A stretch of 64,000 bases of DNA from NCBI GenBank assembly GCA_036850595.1, contig CM072166.1, positions 17,006,758 to 17,070,757 on the forward strand, given 5' to 3'. The DNA comes from Rhyacichthys aspro. Its lineage: Eukaryota; Chordata; Actinopteri; Gobiiformes; Rhyacichthyidae. This document shows positions 60,289 to 64,000 of the stretch, in pieces (within the stretch, counting starts at the first letter, position 1; every line of letters begins with the position of its first letter). Made by a program: the position numbers and the translations under genes. A model generated the notes under the pieces. That model was not told the DNA's origin and made no database searches. It saw only the letters and a list, made by a program, of their open reading frames with translations.

Positions 60289-63204
60289 GTTAATTTCTCA
60301 CTTTTTTGAGCTTTGACTCAGTGTCTTCTCAAAGTGCGTGTGTCTTTGACCAATGTCTCCAACAGAATACCTGAACTGGCTCGGAATTTGTAAAACAAAT
60401 GGAACAGAATCATGTGACATGTTGGTGTCGGTCGCCGCAGTTACACATATTTAAACATAAACACAATTAACATGAATATATTCCCTTTTTATTTGACTTT
60501 TGAAACAATAATTGGAGTTAGTGCTGCTCTGTGGCCACTACAGGGCTGCTGGTTGTAAAACTACATTATTACATAAGTCTTTTATACAAACAAATGTGAG
60601 CATCATTCACAGCATTCAGCCCTGTTTTCAGCCTCATTTATTATAAGCCTCTGGACACAGGCCCTTCACTGTTTTACACTGGTCTGGCTCCTCCTTTTAG
60701 TTTTATTTCATGTCAATTTAAACACAGTGATGACAAAAGCAAGTTTAAATGTTGTATTGTGTTTAATCTGGGTTTGTTTTTATGCTTTCTTCTTATTTAA
60801 TGACATTTACATTGACACATGACATGTATTTATTCATTGATGCACTTAATGTATATTGATGCATTTGTTTGTATTGTCTTCTTTGTTGCCTATTGTTATT
60901 ATTTATATATTTTTATAGACAAACTCTCATTGAAATGTTAATAAACTATTGAATCTTGTTGAATCTTGATTTGGAAGGTGGCCTTTTTGCACCACAGCAC
61001 ACACATTTTAGGTTTTTCTTTGTTAATACTAGTATTTTCCTAAGTTTTCTTGTCGATAAACCACAAATAAGTGCAGTTTAAATGTCAATAAGCGCTGGAT
61101 GCTGTGCTCAAGCAAATTAAAACAATCAAACAATTAAAACTCAACTCCTTTAGCTGCAAACTCGCTCTAATTTTCAATTTATCATCAGTTAAAAAAGCAA
61201 AAGGACTCACAATTATTTATGATTCGATGAATTCTGCTGTTGCCAGTCACTGAAAAAGTAAAGTGCTCAATATCCATCATTAAATGTACAGAAGCCTTTA
61301 AATAAACATGTCTCATCGTGAAAATAAAAAAAAAGATGTAAGCCGCAGTATATTGTATAAAAATATTTATTTCCATAGATTTGTTACATGTATAATTGCA
61401 TTAATAATTACAAATATATAAATTATAAAATATAGTGTGTTTTAGGTTTGACCAGAGCAAACCTGGCACATCCCACTGACATAGACTATATAATATTCAT
61501 TCATACAGAACATATATACAGTACATACACAGAAGACTGGGTGTTTCAGTTCAAGGTTAATGTTTCTCTGCAAAAAGTGCAAGTTTAAAAAAAAAACCCA
61601 AAAAGATATTGGTACAGATTTACAGAACAAACATTTCCCTTTTCAACAAATGCTCAAGGCTGAAATCAAACAGTTCATCTGACGCTGATGAAGCTAACGG
61701 TATCGTTTCAAAGTCTAAAATCACACCTCAGGCCAGTATTAAACTAAAAAGTGCGTCCTCGGGTCTTTGAAGCATTAGTTTGGTTTTTGGTTTGACAGTA
61801 GAAAGGAGTGGACTCGTGTCGTGTGATAAAACATTAGAAATTCATTATTATTTTGAAGAGTTTATGGAAGAAGAAGCATGATGTTTACAGATTTAGCTGT
61901 TAGCTTTGAATGCTAACAGAGTTCCCATTGTTTTTGGTCCGATTCAACCACAAATAATAGCCCTTTTTCTGCTCCTTTTTCTGATATTGTTCTGAATCTC
62001 TCACAAATTATCTCCATTTATGTTCCATCCTTCTGTAAAATTAATCTTGAACTTGTTTTATAAACTCGTCACACAAGCTCCTTTCACTACATGGCAAAGA
62101 AATAAAAGCATTAGGAGAAATCAGAAGCAAAAAGGAACTATTTCCACTTGGTTTGTTGATTGACGACAGTGTGTCCCTGCAGGGCTACCGTAGGAGATCA
62201 AAGGATATAATAAAAGTATAGAATTTAAGTGTTCAATGTGGCCTTTAACTTTATGTAGTGAACAAATGAAGAAATAGAAGTTAGTTTAGAGCCTTTTTTC
62301 TTAATTACTTTGCCTAAAACTACATTTGTCAGAACACTTCAATGGTCTCTTCATCATTTTTGCAAAAGGTGGTCACTCAACCAAAACATTTAGGTCATAA
62401 AAGGTTTTTTTTTTTTGTTAGAGGCAGTAAAATAAAGGTAATTTAACATTGGGCAAAATATAAAGACACTTTGTCACATCCAAGAGAAAAAGCTGGGTGA
62501 TTTCTTTTTAAAAAAATCAATCTTACTTTGTAAATTAGGCAAAATATGTAACAATCGACTACATATTCTTTTTTAGATAGAGAGATTTAAAATATTTTGA
62601 GAAAGGCTTTTATCATTAATCAATCAAAGTCAAATCAAATGAGGAAATTTTTAAAAAAAATAATATTAACATGTCTCTATAGGTCCTGCTCCAGTCTGAT
62701 TATTGTATTTCTCCAGTTCAACTGTAAAATGAGACACATTCACCACAGAAAAAGAATCTACAGGAGACAGGACGACAGTGAACGCAGCGTCAGGAAAAGT
62801 CCCATTTCTTTTATGCATTTACAGAATTAAACACATACTTTGCCTTTTGTTTGTTACACAGTTTAATCATAAAAACATGAAACAGGTAAAGTCTGAACCC
62901 TTTAATAAATATAAGAGTAAAGCGTTTAATTTAAACCAACAGACTCAACCTGAACCAAAGCCCGTCCAGTGGAGAACAGACCAGAAACAATCCACAGGTG
63001 GATTTAGTCATGATCCAAAAAGCATCACACACTGGTCTCATTTACTTTATGTGTCCGGGACAAAGCTCCAGCGCCGACAGGACGAGTCTCATCTGAGTTG
63101 AGTGTTTGGGTTTAACTCGTGAGGAAGAGGAGGAGGCCAACACAGAGACAGATGTCTGACAGAGCTGTAATCTGACCTCAATAATCTCAGTGTCTCAGGT
63201 TAAA
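60289..63204. other. Upstream flank of the six-exon gene and intergenic DNA; no gene recognised
   Basis: Apart from the presumed promoter within about 150 bp of the start codon, the stretch is AT-rich. It includes an AATAAA on the plus strand at 60940-60945 and AT-rich sequence at 61330-61640 that could be a 3' UTR of a transcript from outside the window. Open frames in it have no recognisable similarity. Confidence 0.4.
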
Positions 63205-64000
63205 GGAGCTGTGTGTAGGATTTTAAGAATAAATAAGGCTTTTATTTGCCCAGAAGTCAGCCTGTCAATGCTGTGATGAGAGGGATGACATTTTAAGTAT
63301 CCAACTTGGTTGCCTCTAAAAGCCTCTTTTCATTGAGAAGTATTCGGGTCGGATTTCCCGCGAAAATCGAGGCGGATGTGACGTTGTGCGCGTTCTCGTC
63401 TCCTTGGTCTTGGACTTTCCTGCGCGGCGGCCATGACAGTCAGCGGCATTAGTTCGCGTTAGTTTTGAGATGGACTCTGCAGACACAAAAACCCCGAACG
63501 GCCTCCAGCAACACAGCACAACCCGGACACTGACACAAACTTCCCGCAAACATTAAAAAAACAAAGACCCAAACTGGAGTGTGACCGGCGCCGGAGGAAG
63601 ACGAGCCAGAGTCGGCTGCGAGAGCGAAGATCTGCTCTGGGGATAAAACAGACCCAGAATCGGCTTTCTTTTCATTCAGAAGGTAAGACATCATCACTGA
63701 CCATGTGAAATATCTTGAGATGCTTTGTTATCAGTTGTCTAATGCTAAATAACAATAGCATGCTTCCGAAACGGGGATGCTAACCAGCTAACAGCAACTC
63801 TCTAAATAAGTTTGTGTTTTGAATGGATTAAATACCTTCAGACCATAACTTTGTTATGATCCTGACTCCAGAGGCTTATGAATCTGACAAATGTGCAGTC
63901 CTAGCTTTTCTTACTTATCAGCTGTCTTCACACAGCAGCTAATGCCAACTCTGTGTGGCATTTTGGAGTTACACTAACATTGGCTCGTTTGCTAAATAAA
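63205..64000. mobile_element. Possible left half of a TTAA-target element, or promoter and first exon of a gene beyond the edge
   Basis: TTAA at 63201-63204 is followed by AGGAGCTGTGTGTAGGATTTT, which has the style of termini of TTAA-flanked fish elements (compare AGGTCC at 54140). A GC- and CpG-rich block at about 63345-63660 holds a 28-codon frame from ATG 63470 and ends at a strong plus-strand donor, AGAAG followed by GTAAGA (63681-63686). The right terminus is outside the window, so transposon and ordinary first exon cannot be separated here. Confidence 0.35.

Overview
The window looks like teleost fish nuclear DNA. It is AT-rich, gene-poor and intron-bearing, with consensus GT/AG splice sites, many simple-sequence repeats, and DNA transposons and LINE/SINE fragments of types common in ray-finned fish. 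One 100-base run of N marks an assembly gap. Nothing bacterial, viral or CRISPR-like was seen. All repeat family names come from motif recognition, because no library search could be run.

Left edge (1-3060): the first coding exon of a GSG1/GSG1L-family gene (claudin-like tetraspan, AMPA-receptor auxiliary family) lies at 2390-2693 on the minus strand, with a GC-rich promoter upstream of it. The rest of that gene runs off the left side. From about 3 kb to 56 kb no protein-coding exon could be supported. This stretch is intergenic DNA carrying transposon relics. Five elements have both ends defined: an hAT element with 8-bp target duplications (7019-8422), a MITE with a 17-bp perfect terminal repeat (30014-30617), a Tigger/pogo-like MITE with TA duplications (33637-34208), a second hAT element (51463-52428) and a TTAA-flanked element (54140-55081). 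LINE reverse-transcriptase fragments, a tRNA-type SINE, V-SINE-like pieces, short minisatellites and two hairpins are also present. A duplicated block straddles the assembly gap at 49113-49212.

Right part (56016-60288): the most striking locus. A minus-strand gene of six exons (554 codons) can be assembled by hand from repeated splice sites. All five introns are phase 0. Internal exons start with the same Val-(Glu/Lys)-Ile-Ile block, and exons 1-5 end with an HPF...EQ block. The long exons are partial copies of one another, and the introns are copies too. The last exon adds a basic and acidic unique tail ending in a single hydrophobic helix at the extreme C-terminus, as in tail-anchored membrane proteins. 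I do not recognise this protein. Only 86 bp past its stop codon begins a 1.3-kb triplet-phased AAT/AACACT array that probably lies in its 3' UTR.

The right edge (63205 to the end) holds a TTAA-started, GC-rich, exon-like segment that may be the 5' half of another transposon or the promoter and first exon of a gene outside the window. The two genes show no functional link.
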